Source: Xanthocytophaga agilis (GTDB lineage: Bacteria; Bacteroidota; Bacteroidia; Cytophagales; 172606-1). From it: a stretch of 64,000 nt of DNA. The stretch is from positions 62,001 to 126,000 of the forward strand of contig NZ_JASJOU010000001.1 of NCBI RefSeq assembly GCF_030068605.1. The letters run 5' to 3'. Numbering within the stretch: the first letter of the stretch is position 1; the number at the start of each line of letters is the position of its first letter. This document shows, in pieces, positions 36,321-45,874 of the stretch. Below the pieces are notes generated by a model. The model saw nothing but the letters and a program-made list of their open reading frames with translations. It was not told where the DNA came from and made no database searches. Both the position numbers and the translations under genes were made by a program.

Positions 36321-36366
36321 ATTGAGTTATAGATTAAATGATGGATAGTTTGCCAGAGATAGTTGA

Positions 36367-37047
36367 TTAGTAATCTTCACCACGACGATATCTTTCCATA
36401 ATAGGTTTGAATAACTCTCCTGTAGTAGGTGGAGTGTAGGATATTGCGTTAGCCCCATATTTGATTACCTCTACAATATTTTCGGGTTGTTTACCACTAG
36501 TTGCAAGGATCGAAATATCTTTGCTGATACTTCTGATTTTTTTGACAATATCAACCGTTTTGGCAGCGCCTGAAACGTTAAAAATATCCACTCCTGCTCT
36601 TAGTCTTGCTTCAAAATCTTCATCCTCAGAAACAACTGTAATCACAATAGGTATTTCCAGTGTTTTTTTTAGTTTTTTAATTAAACTATTGGGGGTAGGT
36701 TTATTAAGAACAACTCCCATGGCTCCCTGAAACTCCGCGTCCAAAGCTATTTCTACTGCACGTTCTCCCGTTGTAAGACCTCCTCCAACACCACAAAAAA
36801 TAGGTTTGTCTGCAGCGAGTATGAGTGCATGTGTAATGATAGGTTGAGGAGTAAACGGGTAGACAGAAATAACAGCATCGGCATTGCAATTACGAATAAT
36901 CGCAACATCTGTAGAAAAGACAAAAGATCGCAAAAGCTTTCCAAAAATACGTATTCCTGTACATTGTTCTATTTCTTCTGGCAATCGGATTACATTTTTT
37001 CGAAGAAAGCCGTTGTATTCGGGTACTTCCTGTTTTTTGGATTTCAC
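36367..37047 (-). CDS. TIM-barrel protein of unknown function
   Basis: A 226-residue cytosolic protein with repeated strand-helix units: VISVYPFTPQPIITHALILAA, IFCGVGGGLTTGERAVEIAL, GVVLNKPTPNSLIKKLKK, IPIVITVVSEDEDFEARLRAG, VDIFNVSGAAKTV, ISILATSGKQPENIVEVIKYG. The glycine-rich GVGGGLTTG and ATSGKQPENI segments resemble phosphate-binding loops of (beta/alpha)8 enzymes such as ThiE or PyrF relatives. I cannot assign the reaction. It is divergent from the outer-membrane protein gene at 37266. Confidence 0.6.
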   Translation of the reverse strand: MKSKKQEVPEYNGFLRKNVIRLPEEIEQCTGIRIFGKLLRSFVFSTDVAIIRNCNADAVISVYPFTPQPIITHALILAADKPIFCGVGGGLTTGERAVEIALDAEFQGAMGVVLNKPTPNSLIKKLKKTLEIPIVITVVSEDEDFEARLRAGVDIFNVSGAAKTVDIVKKIRSISKDISILATSGKQPENIVEVIKYGANAISYTPPTTGELFKPIMERYRRGEDY

Positions 37048-37265
37048 AAGTTGTAAAAAAAGGTTTGTATTGATGAAGGTAATATTTCAGTAAAACTACT
37101 ACAATTCTTTTGTGTAAGGTGATTGGAATAGCTTCTGTCCAAGTATAATTATGTACTTTTGTGACTGTTTTGCCCAAATATAGTTCAATATAGAGACAAT
37201 TTGTATTCTGTTGAGTTATAGTATAAATAAGTAATCAGTAGTTTCTATTTTATTCTAATTATTTC

Positions 37266-38540
37266 ATGAACCACAAGTCAACTTTCATTTTTGTTTTAAC
37301 AAATTATTTTATTTTCTATTTCACCTTACCTTCCTTTGCACAGAAAAATTACGAGCCAGGTTATATTGTCACAACTCAAGGTGATACACTCAAAGGTTAC
37401 ATAGATAACAAAGATTGGAGAAAAAATCCGGAAACTATCCATTTTCGAAAAAGTATAGACAGTGACAATACTGTTGAGTATAAACCTGCACAACTTACAT
37501 CGTTTTATCTGAAAGCAACCAATGAGCAGTATGTGGGGGCAATAGTGGATATGGATCAGCTACCTGTTACAATGGATAAACTAATAGAAGTAGCCACTGA
37601 TGCAGAATTTTTTAGTAAGGTTATCCCTATCAGAGATACCGTTTTTCTGCGTACACTTGTTAGTGGAGTAGTAAATCTCTATATGTATGAGGATAGTAAA
37701 GTTCATTTCTTTGTTCAAAATAAGCATGCCAAAATAGAAGAGCTTGTTTTTCAAAGATACATATTATCAAATGTACGACTTTCAAGACAGTATGATGGAT
37801 ATAAAAAGCAATTAACTACTTATATGACAGGGTGTTCTACTATAGAACAGTCTATAGGTAGAAGTCTCTATCTTGAAAGCGATCTCACAAGGTTATTTGA
37901 AAAATACAATAGGTGTGTAGCTCCGGAGATTGTTCAGGTCCAGAAACGGGAAAAAATAAAGTTTACTCCTGGAGTAATAGGTGGATTATCTATAACTAAC
38001 CTGATATTTGAAGGTAGTTCGGCTTTATATCTGACAAATGTAAATTTTTCATCTTCTACCAAACCTTATCTTGGAGTTTCTCTCAATATTTCACTACCCA
38101 GAGGTTTACATGCATGGTCACTATATAATGAATTAGGGTTGAAATCATATCATGTGAATGGAATATATAATGAAGAATCTTCCATAAGCCCTGATTATGC
38201 GTGGAATGTTGATTTGAATTTTGCGTATATAAAATTGTCAAATCTTGCCAGATATACCTATCCAAAAGGTTTAGTGAGGCCCTTTATTAATCTAGGAATC
38301 TCAAATGCTTTGGCTGTTAAAACAGAGAATAAAGCAATAGAAGAGACTCATGCCAAGCCTGACAAAAATGCTTTGAGTACCCTGAGGAAACATGAACAGG
38401 GTTGGATAGGAGGCATTGGCATTTTGATGAAAAAGTGGAGTGTTGAGGCCCGATACGAACAGTCTAATGGTATGAGCAATTATAATGCTATTAGCTCAAA
38501 ATCAAACTCATATTATTTATTACTAGGTTTCAGATTTTAG
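37266..38540 (+). CDS. outer-membrane beta-barrel hypothetical protein
   Basis: A 424-residue exported protein (signal ending LPSFAQ near 26). An N-terminal domain begins with GYIVTTQGDTLKGYIDNKDW, a pattern seen in many Bacteroidota envelope proteins, and continues to about 225. The C-terminal half, from KIKFTPGVIGGLSITNL to the final YYLLLGFRF, is a PorT/OMP_b-brl-like barrel. No enzymatic motif; probably a surface or porin-like protein. A TACTTTTG box at 37154-37161 could be its -7 element. Confidence 0.65.
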   Translation: MNHKSTFIFVLTNYFIFYFTLPSFAQKNYEPGYIVTTQGDTLKGYIDNKDWRKNPETIHFRKSIDSDNTVEYKPAQLTSFYLKATNEQYVGAIVDMDQLPVTMDKLIEVATDAEFFSKVIPIRDTVFLRTLVSGVVNLYMYEDSKVHFFVQNKHAKIEELVFQRYILSNVRLSRQYDGYKKQLTTYMTGCSTIEQSIGRSLYLESDLTRLFEKYNRCVAPEIVQVQKREKIKFTPGVIGGLSITNLIFEGSSALYLTNVNFSSSTKPYLGVSLNISLPRGLHAWSLYNELGLKSYHVNGIYNEESSISPDYAWNVDLNFAYIKLSNLARYTYPKGLVRPFINLGISNALAVKTENKAIEETHAKPDKNALSTLRKHEQGWIGGIGILMKKWSVEARYEQSNGMSNYNAISSKSNSYYLLLGFRF

Positions 38541-38653
38541 CTTTGACATTGTCTTCGCTCTTTAAAATAGTCTAAACTTGCTACGAAGTCTATTCTTGAG
38601 CTGCTATAAAAGTATAGCAGATAACATCTTTATTTGGAATAAAGTATGGAAGG

Positions 38654-38706
38654 ATAAATCAGCAAGAGAGAAAAATCTTCGAAACATTTATCTCTTGCTG
38701 ATTTAT
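38654..38706. other. isolated perfect stem-loop
   Basis: A 16-bp perfect stem (ATAAATCAGCAAGAGA, 38654-38669, with its complement at 38691-38706) around a 21-nt loop, 114 nt past the preceding stop. No T tract follows on either strand, so it is not a standard terminator. Confidence 0.5.
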
Positions 38707-38816
38707 AGAATAAATTAAAGGGAAAAAATAAAAAGTACCATTTGTGCTTCTTATTGTATATGAAAGTTTAAAATAAATCTCTTTTTTGCACCGATTTACT
38801 ATCTCTGTAATTTACT

Positions 38817-40412
38817 ATGCGTAATGAATTTATTGCCTTTTCAATTATCTCTGTAGTTTTGATTGGAGGTGTTGCCTGGTGGTTATGGCATCCATTAGCT
38901 TACACCTATATTGTGTTGCTTCCTGTCATTGGGATAGGTTTCTATGATATGTTTCAGACACGTCAGGCTATCAAGCGTAATTTCCCTATTTTAGGAAGAG
39001 GACGATACATTTTTGAAAGCCTGCGCCCGAAACTATATCAGTACTTTATAGAGTCTGATACGGACGGAACCCCATTTAGCCGTACTCATAGATCTATTGT
39101 TTACCAAAGAGCTAAAAAAGAGCTAGATACAACTCCTTTTGGAACACAATTAAATGTATATGATGAAGGGTATGAATGGATGGCTCATTCCATTGCTGCA
39201 TTGGATAAAAAATTACTGAACCATGATCCCAGAGTGCTTGTGGGTGGTCCTGCTTGCAAACAACCTTATTCGTTGAGTATATTCAATGTTTCTGCTATGA
39301 GTTTTGGCTCATTGAGTAAGGCTGCTATAATGGCACTTAATGGAGGCGCAAAGATAGGTGGCTTTGCGCACAATACAGGAGAAGGAGGCATTAGCCCTTA
39401 TCATATTGAGATGGGAGGAGACTTGATTTATCAGGTAGGAACTGGCTACTTTGGTTGCCGGGCCGACGATGGAAATTTCTCTCCTGAGCGCTTTAAAGTT
39501 TCTGCTGCGTATCCAAATGTGAAAATGATTGAGTTAAAACTTTCACAAGGAGCTAAGCCTGGTCATGGTGGTATATTGCCTGCTGCTAAAAATACACCGG
39601 AAATTGCAGCCATACGGGGAGTAAAACCCCACACTCAGGTAGATTCACCTCCCTATCATCGTGCATTTACTAACCCTCTGGGTTTGCTGAAATTAATTCA
39701 GCAGATGCGGGAATTGTCAGATGGCAAACCTGTTGGATTTAAACTGTGTATAGGCCACAAACATGAATTCGTAGCTATTTGCAAGGCCATGATCGAAACA
39801 GGCATCACACCGGATTTTATTACAGTAGATGGTGGAGAGGGGGGAACAGGAGCAGCGCCACTGGAATTTTCGAATTATGTGGGAATGCCATTCAAAGAAG
39901 CCTTGGCGTTTGTGTATGATACCTTAATGGGATTTGACCTGAAGAAGCATATTACGATTCTGGCTGCAGGTAAAGTAATCAGTGGATTTGATATGGTACG
40001 GGCTATGGCCTTGGGTGCAGATGCCTGTTATAGTGCTCGTGCTATGATGATGGCATTGGGTTGTATTCAGGCTTTGGAATGTAATAATAACAAATGTCCT
40101 ACAGGAGTTGCTACACAAGATCCCGAATTAGTTAAAGGTTTAGTGGTAGAGAATAAACAAGTACGTGTTGCCAACTACCATCAGCTCACAGTAGAAAGTT
40201 TCGTTGAGTTAATGGCTGCTGCCGGATTAAAAGAACCTTCACAGATTACCCGCAGACATTTGAGCAGGCGAGTATTTATGAATCTGGTAAAGCGGTATGA
40301 CGAAATCTATCCTTATGTGCCGAAAGGGAGCCTTTTAGATATAGATACCTGTCCTCAGGACTATGCAGAACTAATGAGATATACAAATACGGATAGTTTT
40401 GCCATGCAGTAA
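38817..40412 (+). CDS. FMN-binding glutamate synthase family protein
   Basis: 531 residues. One or two membrane segments at the N-terminus (5-45) precede the glutamate synthase alpha-subunit-like barrel: SAMSFGSLSKAAIMALNGGAKIGG, HNTGEGGISPYH, VDGGEGGTGAAPLEF, and the Cys cluster ECNNNKCPTGVATQ that binds a [3Fe-4S] centre. It lacks the glutaminase domain of GltB, so ammonia or another donor must be used. This membrane-linked group is widespread and its physiological reaction is unsettled. Confidence 0.9.
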   Translation: MRNEFIAFSIISVVLIGGVAWWLWHPLAYTYIVLLPVIGIGFYDMFQTRQAIKRNFPILGRGRYIFESLRPKLYQYFIESDTDGTPFSRTHRSIVYQRAKKELDTTPFGTQLNVYDEGYEWMAHSIAALDKKLLNHDPRVLVGGPACKQPYSLSIFNVSAMSFGSLSKAAIMALNGGAKIGGFAHNTGEGGISPYHIEMGGDLIYQVGTGYFGCRADDGNFSPERFKVSAAYPNVKMIELKLSQGAKPGHGGILPAAKNTPEIAAIRGVKPHTQVDSPPYHRAFTNPLGLLKLIQQMRELSDGKPVGFKLCIGHKHEFVAICKAMIETGITPDFITVDGGEGGTGAAPLEFSNYVGMPFKEALAFVYDTLMGFDLKKHITILAAGKVISGFDMVRAMALGADACYSARAMMMALGCIQALECNNNKCPTGVATQDPELVKGLVVENKQVRVANYHQLTVESFVELMAAAGLKEPSQITRRHLSRRVFMNLVKRYDEIYPYVPKGSLLDIDTCPQDYAELMRYTNTDSFAMQ

Positions 40413-40496
40413 GTAGGTAGTCGCTGATCTGGAAACTCTTCTGTTTTAGAAGGATTCTAATGCCTGTAGTATTTATTTTTGGCTTAAAGTATGTTT

Positions 40497-40540
40497 AAAA
40501 AGTATTCTATTCGTTAGAAAGTAATAGAATACTTTTTTAT
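40497..40540 (+). terminator. terminator of the glutamate-synthase-like gene
   Basis: Perfect 15-bp stem (40497-40511 / 40523-40537), followed by TTATTTT. Confidence 0.8.
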
Positions 40541-40648
40541 TTTCGCTAAACTTGCTCTTGATGAGCAGATAAGAGGAATCGGCCAGTTTTGGTATGTATC
40601 AGACTAATGCCATTTTTTCAGACTTAGCTATCAAAACTTCTTTACTTT

Positions 40649-41704
40649 ATGCGCACACTGACCAACCTAAACGATCCCATTTTTATACCTAAAGACAATT
40701 ATACTCTATTGGATCGCTTTTTTCTTCGGCTTCTGGCTGATGAGAGAAATCTTCCTTTTGCTTACCTGACTTTAAACATCAGTTTAACTTTGATACCTGT
40801 TGGCATTTTGCTTTTTATGCCATTTATTACAGGGTGGGTATGGTGGAGTCTGGTAGTTGTTTATTACTATTTTTGTCATATCAGGTACAAAGGTCCTTTT
40901 GGATTAATGCTGCATTGTGTTAGCCATCGGCCTTTGTTTAAGAAAGAATATAACTGGCTTAATCATTATCTTCCTTGGGTAGTTGCTCCTTTTTTTGGAC
41001 AGTCTCCTGAAACGTATTTTAGTCACCATATTGGTATGCACCATTCTGAAAACAATCTGGAAGACGATAAAAGTAGTACGATGTTTTATCAGCGGGATAG
41101 TCTTCGTAGTTTCCTTAAATATCTGGCTAACTTTTTATTCTTGGGGATATTTGAACTGGTTGACTATTTCAAACAGAAAAAGCGCCGGAGTCTGATGCGT
41201 AGGGCTATTACAGGAGAGGCTGTGTTTTTTATTTTGTGTATTGGGCTTTGGTTTGTGCGCTGGCAGGCTGTGGTTGTAGTATTTATCATACCTTTTCTGG
41301 TAACCCGTATTATTCAAATGATAGGAAACTGGACACAACATGCATTTCTGGATGCGGCTGATCCGGGTAATCCTTTCAAAAATAGTGTGACTTGTATTAA
41401 TACCAAATACAATAAAAAATGCTGGAATGATGGCTATCATGCGAGTCATCATTTTCGCCCTGCTATGCACTGGACTGAGCACCCCACATTTTTCCTGAAA
41501 AACCTGGATAAATATTCGGCTAATCAAGCTATTGTCTTTGAAAATATTGAGTTTCTGGGGATTTTCTCATTGCTGATGAGAAAACGATATGACAAACTAG
41601 CAACATACTTTGTAAATGTAAATAATGCATTTTCTTCTGATGATGAAGTAATAGCACTCTTAAAGGAAAGAACACAACGAATACCTCTTCCTGTCAGTGC
41701 ATAG
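40649..41704 (+). CDS. fatty acid desaturase
   Basis: A 351-residue integral membrane di-iron enzyme. Three histidine boxes are in place: HCVSHR near 91, HHIGMHHSENN near 126, and YHASHHFRP near 264. Four hydrophobic spans lie near 40-80 and 185-225. It inserts a double bond into an acyl chain, affecting membrane fluidity or carotenoid/lipid modification; regiochemistry cannot be told. Monocistronic, with a terminator directly after it. Confidence 0.92.
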   Translation: MRTLTNLNDPIFIPKDNYTLLDRFFLRLLADERNLPFAYLTLNISLTLIPVGILLFMPFITGWVWWSLVVVYYYFCHIRYKGPFGLMLHCVSHRPLFKKEYNWLNHYLPWVVAPFFGQSPETYFSHHIGMHHSENNLEDDKSSTMFYQRDSLRSFLKYLANFLFLGIFELVDYFKQKKRRSLMRRAITGEAVFFILCIGLWFVRWQAVVVVFIIPFLVTRIIQMIGNWTQHAFLDAADPGNPFKNSVTCINTKYNKKCWNDGYHASHHFRPAMHWTEHPTFFLKNLDKYSANQAIVFENIEFLGIFSLLMRKRYDKLATYFVNVNNAFSSDDEVIALLKERTQRIPLPVSA

Positions 41705-41727
41705 GAAATCGGATATATTGCTTTTTG

Positions 41728-41768
41728 AAGACTGTATTAAGTGATTAATACAGTCTTTATTTTTTATT
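41728..41768 (+). terminator. terminator of desaturase gene
   Basis: AAGACTGTATTAA (41728-41740) and its exact complement (41745-41757), then TTATTTTTTATT. Confidence 0.85.
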
Positions 41769-41894
41769 AAGAAGTGGTTTTGTATACATCAACCTTTCTC
41801 AAATTGCTGTACTAAACAGATCTTCCATTGCAGGACTACTAAGTGCTGTCTGGTTTATTTTGTTCGTTCCAAAGAGTTCAATATCTTTACCTCT

Positions 41895-41954
41895 ACTATT
41901 GTAAACAAGAAAGGAGAAGCTACTAACCGCTTCTCCTTTCTTGTTTACAATAGT
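41895..41954 (-). terminator. long perfect-stem terminator of the GH3 gene
   Basis: 26-bp perfect stem (41895-41920 / 41929-41954) with an 8-nt loop, 15 nt past the GH3 stop on the minus strand. Confidence 0.75.
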
Positions 41955-41968
41955 TCTGGGACTAAGTA

Positions 41969-43492
41969 TTAAGCTATTTCATTCACCATTTCCAGAACCT
42001 CTTCAATATATTCACGATTATTGGATAATCTAGGTACTTTGTGTTGACCTCCCAACTTTCCTCTTTTCTTCATCCAGTTATAAAATGTACCTTCAGGCAG
42101 GCTGTGTACAATTGGCATTTGTAATGCCATATCCTGATAGCGTTTGGCATCGTAATCTGAATTGATGCTACGAAGTGTGTCATCTAAAATCTTTGTGAAT
42201 TTTTCCAGATCTTCAGGCTCTTTTTCAAACTCTATAGCCCATTCATGTCCGCCTTTCCCTGTTTCTGTCATATAGACAGGAGCAGCGGTAAAGTTTCGGA
42301 TCAGGGCATCTGTTGCTTCGCTTGCTTTTGTGATGGCAGCTTCTGCATTTTCGATAATTACTTCTTCTCCAAAGGCATTAATAAAATGTTTTACTCGTCC
42401 TGTGATACGTATACGATACGGATTTACAGTAGTGAACTTGACTGTATCGCCAATCAGATAACGCCACAGTCCTGCATTGGTAGAAATAACCATTGCATAG
42501 TTCTTATTTAATTCTACCTGGCTTAGAGTAAGTGCTTTGGGATACGGATTTTCAATTTCTTCCAGTGGAATAAATTCGTAGAAGACTCCATAATCCAGCA
42601 TAAGCAGCATGTCATTTGATCCTAAGCGATCCTGAATACCAAAAAAGCCCTCAGAAGCATTGTAAAGCTCCAGGTAACTCATGGACGCCGAAGATACTAG
42701 TTCTTTATTAAATAAATCCCGGTAAGGATCAAAGGCCACTGCTCCATGAGCAAACAGTTCCAGATTTGGCCATACCTCCAGAATGTTCTTTTTACCTTTT
42801 AACTCTAATATACGACGTATCAGCACAATGGTCCAGGTGGGAACGCCCAAAATACTGGTCACATTCTCATCCATAGTCACTTGAGCCATCCGTTCAATTT
42901 TCTCTTCCCATTCATTCATCAGAGCGATGTCCAAACCAGGAGTACGAATAAACTGAGCCCAGATAGGCAGGTTTTTCATGATAACAGCTGACACATCTCC
43001 ATAGAATGATTCAGGATTACGTTCGTTGGTTTGATAACTACCTCCAATAGACAATCCTTTTCCCATAAATACTTTGGTGTCAGGTTTGTTATTGACAAAG
43101 ATGGTCATCATATCTTTACCACCTTTAAAGTGGCAGGCTTCCAGTGCTTCCTGAGAAACAGGTATGAATTTACTACGGGCATTGGTGGTCCCTGAAGACT
43201 TGGCAAACCATGTAATTTCAGAAGGCCATAAAAGATTTTGCTCTCCACGCATCAATCGTTCAATATACGGATACAAATCCTCATAGGACGATACAGGTAC
43301 ACGTTGCTGAAAATCTTCGATAGAATGAATAGAATCATAATCATATTTCTGACCCCACTCCGTATCTCGAGCCTGATTTATCAGATTGACAAACTGTTCC
43401 TGCTGGGTATCATGGGGATACATCATGAAAAGCTCTATCTGACTGATACGCTTTTTCATAATCCAGGTAAGAATGCTGTTGAATAGTTCCAT
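41969..43492 (-). CDS. GH3-family acyl-adenylating enzyme
   Basis: A 507-residue protein of the GH3 (plant auxin-conjugating) superfamily, within the ANL adenylating fold. Motifs: FAKSSGTTNARSKFIPVS (ATP P-loop, near 97-114), SYLELYNASEGFFGIQD (near 270) and LIGDTVKFT (near 345). Plant members link amino acids to jasmonate or auxin. Bacterial members are common in Bacteroidota and their substrates are unknown. Alone between two terminators. Confidence 0.9.
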   Translation of the reverse strand: MELFNSILTWIMKKRISQIELFMMYPHDTQQEQFVNLINQARDTEWGQKYDYDSIHSIEDFQQRVPVSSYEDLYPYIERLMRGEQNLLWPSEITWFAKSSGTTNARSKFIPVSQEALEACHFKGGKDMMTIFVNNKPDTKVFMGKGLSIGGSYQTNERNPESFYGDVSAVIMKNLPIWAQFIRTPGLDIALMNEWEEKIERMAQVTMDENVTSILGVPTWTIVLIRRILELKGKKNILEVWPNLELFAHGAVAFDPYRDLFNKELVSSASMSYLELYNASEGFFGIQDRLGSNDMLLMLDYGVFYEFIPLEEIENPYPKALTLSQVELNKNYAMVISTNAGLWRYLIGDTVKFTTVNPYRIRITGRVKHFINAFGEEVIIENAEAAITKASEATDALIRNFTAAPVYMTETGKGGHEWAIEFEKEPEDLEKFTKILDDTLRSINSDYDAKRYQDMALQMPIVHSLPEGTFYNWMKKRGKLGGQHKVPRLSNNREYIEEVLEMVNEIA

Positions 43493-43672
43493 GGGTTGTA
43501 ATGAATTGCTTGCTTTACAGAGGCGAATACTAGTGTTGCTCAGTGTCTTGTTACTTCCTGAATAGAAATAAAGAAACTTACCAAAGTACTAAAAAAATAT
43601 TCTATTTCCCAAACCGATCTGTATTGAATGATTTGTATAGGAAAACGGATGAAAGACTGCGTTTTTACAAAG

Positions 43673-43715
43673 AAAATGGATTTCAAAGGCACAAAATAGC
43701 TTTGAAATCCATTTT
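43673..43715 (-). terminator. terminator of the pirin-OsmC-GNAT operon
   Basis: 16-bp perfect stem (43673-43688 / 43700-43715) 30 nt past the last gene of the operon, with a short T-rich tail on the minus strand. Confidence 0.7.
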
Positions 43716-43744
43716 ACTAACTATAAACGATAGGTATTTATTAT

Positions 43745-44044
43745 TTAGGCTGTTTGTTTATTCCATATGTCAGCATACTCTTCCGGGTGTCTTTTGAATT
43801 GTGCATGCACATACGGGCATAAAGGAATCACTTGCAGATTATTTTCGCGAACATAGGCTACCATGGTGTCAAGTAATTGTTTGGCATAACCCTTTCCGGA
43901 TTCTGCAGGATCTACTTCTGTATGGTAAACAGTAAGATTTGTTCCGGAAATGCTAATGACCATTTCTCCGATTTTTTTGCCCTCATCATATAAATTAAAG
44001 GAACCGTGTTTGCGCTCGTTCAGTTCTAACTTTATTTCTGCCAT
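43745..44044 (-). CDS. small GNAT-like N-acetyltransferase
   Basis: A 99-residue minimal GNAT protein of the YjdJ/NATD1 type. It has the acetyl-CoA loop ESGKGYAKQLLDTMV and the C-terminal PLCPYVHAQFKRHPEEYADIW block diagnostic of this subgroup. The substrate is unknown. Last gene of a four-gene minus-strand operon; a paralogue lies immediately upstream (40 nt). Confidence 0.85.
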   Translation of the reverse strand: MAEIKLELNERKHGSFNLYDEGKKIGEMVISISGTNLTVYHTEVDPAESGKGYAKQLLDTMVAYVRENNLQVIPLCPYVHAQFKRHPEEYADIWNKQTA

Positions 44045-44083
44045 AGTATATAGATTTTGTGGTGTGTTACGATTAAAAGGTTG

Positions 44084-44386
44084 TTATTGTTTATGATAAC
44101 CCGGATCAAGCTGTTGCTGATACTCCGGATGCTTTTTGATAAACTCTGTTACAAATGGGCAATAGACCATCACAGGCTTATGATGCTTCTGGGCATACGC
44201 AAATGCGCCTTTGGCCAATGCACTGGCAATACCTTTTCCTTCCAATGCCTTAGGAACTGTTGTATGCATAAAGGCAATGCTGTCCTTATAGAAACGATAC
44301 GACATAGAGGCTATCTCACCATCGACTTCTATTTCAAACTGCATGTTTGTTTCGTTATTTCGAATAGAATAGGCTGTGTCAGACAT
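44084..44386 (-). CDS. small GNAT-like N-acetyltransferase, second copy
   Basis: A 100-residue YjdJ/NATD1-type protein, paralogous to the next gene. It has the acetyl-CoA loop LEGKGIASALAKGAFAYA and MVYCPFVTEFIKKHPEYQ. The two copies differ at most positions, so the duplication is old. It follows the OsmC gene with a gap of 12 nt, indicating translation from the same message. Confidence 0.85.
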   Translation of the reverse strand: MSDTAYSIRNNETNMQFEIEVDGEIASMSYRFYKDSIAFMHTTVPKALEGKGIASALAKGAFAYAQKHHKPVMVYCPFVTEFIKKHPEYQQQLDPGYHKQ

Positions 44387-44398
44387 AGTGAGACTGGG

Positions 44399-44809
44399 TT
44401 AAATACTGTTATCCTCTTCCAGTACAGTATGAATATGAATAGGATGTGTTAATATTTTGTGAATAGAGCAACGGTCTCCTATCTCCAGCAACCGTTGCTT
44501 TTGTTCGTCTGTCAGGTTACCTGTCAGGCGGATACTACTTTGCATAGAGGTGGTATTTAGATGAGTGTCACGTAACAGTGTTACCTGCACATCTGCATGT
44601 TCCAGTGGCCATTGTTTACGATCTGCATACATGCGGAGGGTAATGGTTATACAGGCAGCCAGAGAGGCACATAACAACTCACCTGGAGAAAATCCTGTGT
44701 TCATACCACCCACATCCATTGGCTCGTCGGCCATGATCTGGTTGTTGCTGCCAGACTGAATGGTGGTTGAGAAATGATCTTTTCTGATCTGTGCTTTGAC
44801 AATATTCAT
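44399..44809 (-). CDS. OsmC-family peroxiredoxin-like protein
   Basis: A 136-residue OsmC/Ohr-type thiol peroxidase. Both redox cysteines are present: Cys in GELLCASLAACITITL and Cys in DRCSIHKILTHPI. It reduces organic hydroperoxides in the cytosol with a dithiol cofactor. It lies 24 nt after the pirin gene, consistent with a small oxidative-stress operon. Confidence 0.92.
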   Translation of the reverse strand: MNIVKAQIRKDHFSTTIQSGSNNQIMADEPMDVGGMNTGFSPGELLCASLAACITITLRMYADRKQWPLEHADVQVTLLRDTHLNTTSMQSSIRLTGNLTDEQKQRLLEIGDRCSIHKILTHPIHIHTVLEEDNSI

Positions 44810-44833
44810 CAGCAGTGGGTAAATAAATGAAAA

Positions 44834-45691
44834 TCAATAATCCAGTGTACCAAATAATCCGTTCTTATAATCTTCTATGGCCTGATCTACCTCTGCCATT
44901 GTCGTCATGACAAAGTTATCTTTTGCTGCAACAGGTTCGTCGATAGGTTCACCTGACAAGAAGAGAATGATAGCATCTGTATGGGCAGTCAAAGAAAATA
45001 CATCTCCTTCCTTTTCAAAAATAATAAGGTTATGTTTATCTATAGTGGTTGTATCATCGATCAGTATACTACCATACATGATATATACCAAAGTCCAGTA
45101 CCCGCTTACAACAGGAATCTGGATTGTTTTGCCTGCCCGTATTGTGCCCATGGCGGAAGTAATAGGCGTGTAAGAAATGGTGATAGGACCTGTCTGATTA
45201 TCCAGTGTACCACTAACCAGCCTGATATCAATACCTTCTTCTTCAAAGATAGGTGGCATTGCTTCTTTCGCGGCATATTGGTAACGAGGCTCATCCCATT
45301 TATGTGAAACCGGAACATTGATCCATAACTGTACCATTTCATTAGTACCTCCATTGTGATGGATGTGTTCTGATGGACCCTCACTATGCAGAATGCCTTT
45401 GCCTGCAAACATCCACTGCACATCGCCTGCATTCAGTATCTGGTCATTACCTGTACTGTCTTTATGATGAAACTGTCCTTGCAAAATATAGCTAACTGGT
45501 GCAAAACCTCTGTGTGGATGAGGATGAATGCGATTCTCAGAGCCTGGTGGAATGGTGTCAGGTCCTCCATGATGTAAAAGGATAAAAGGGCTGGCAAACC
45601 GGAAATCTTTGTGTGGTAGTGGTTGTAATACTTTTTCTGTAGGAGTAATCAGCTTCTCTCTTCCCAAAAGTATGTGGGCTATTTTTTTCAT
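44834..45691 (-). CDS. pirin-family bicupin protein
   Basis: A 285-residue bicupin. The metal-site residues are visible in the N-terminal cupin: HPHPHRGFAPVSYI gives two His, FHHKDS another, and GKGILHSEGP the region with the last ligands. Bacterial pirins such as YhhW have quercetin dioxygenase activity, and some act as redox sensors. It is first in the operon with OsmC and two acetyltransferases, which points to stress or xenobiotic handling. The C-terminal cupin (about 180-260) is less conserved. Confidence 0.9.
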   Translation of the reverse strand: MKKIAHILLGREKLITPTEKVLQPLPHKDFRFASPFILLHHGGPDTIPPGSENRIHPHPHRGFAPVSYILQGQFHHKDSTGNDQILNAGDVQWMFAGKGILHSEGPSEHIHHNGGTNEMVQLWINVPVSHKWDEPRYQYAAKEAMPPIFEEEGIDIRLVSGTLDNQTGPITISYTPITSAMGTIRAGKTIQIPVVSGYWTLVYIMYGSILIDDTTTIDKHNLIIFEKEGDVFSLTAHTDAIILFLSGEPIDEPVAAKDNFVMTTMAEVDQAIEDYKNGLFGTLDY

Positions 45692-45854
45692 TATGGTGTG
45701 TGGTTAAAAATAGAATTAGTCAATTGGTTCTGTTTGGGTTTTGAATATAGGTGTGTAATACATACAATCCAAACTTGTAGTATCTGCTATATTTCCTTTG
45801 TCAATTTAATGATTTCATAACACAACTCTTGGAGAAGGATGGCAAAGGATGCTT

Positions 45855-45862
45855 TAGTTTTG
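45855..45862 (+). promoter_or_regulatory. -7 box of the ECF sigma gene
   Basis: TAGTTTTG matches TAnnTTTG exactly and lies 12 nt before the ATG at 45875. It would lie inside the coding region if the upstream ATG at 45839 were used, so it favours the inner start. Confidence 0.4.
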
Positions 45863-45874
45863 CTTTTTTATTGC

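Noticed and set aside
43543-43797. 84-codon plus-strand ORF between the GH3 and GNAT genes
   Set aside because: It spans the operon terminator hairpin and part of the GNAT gene on the other strand, with no protein-like pattern.
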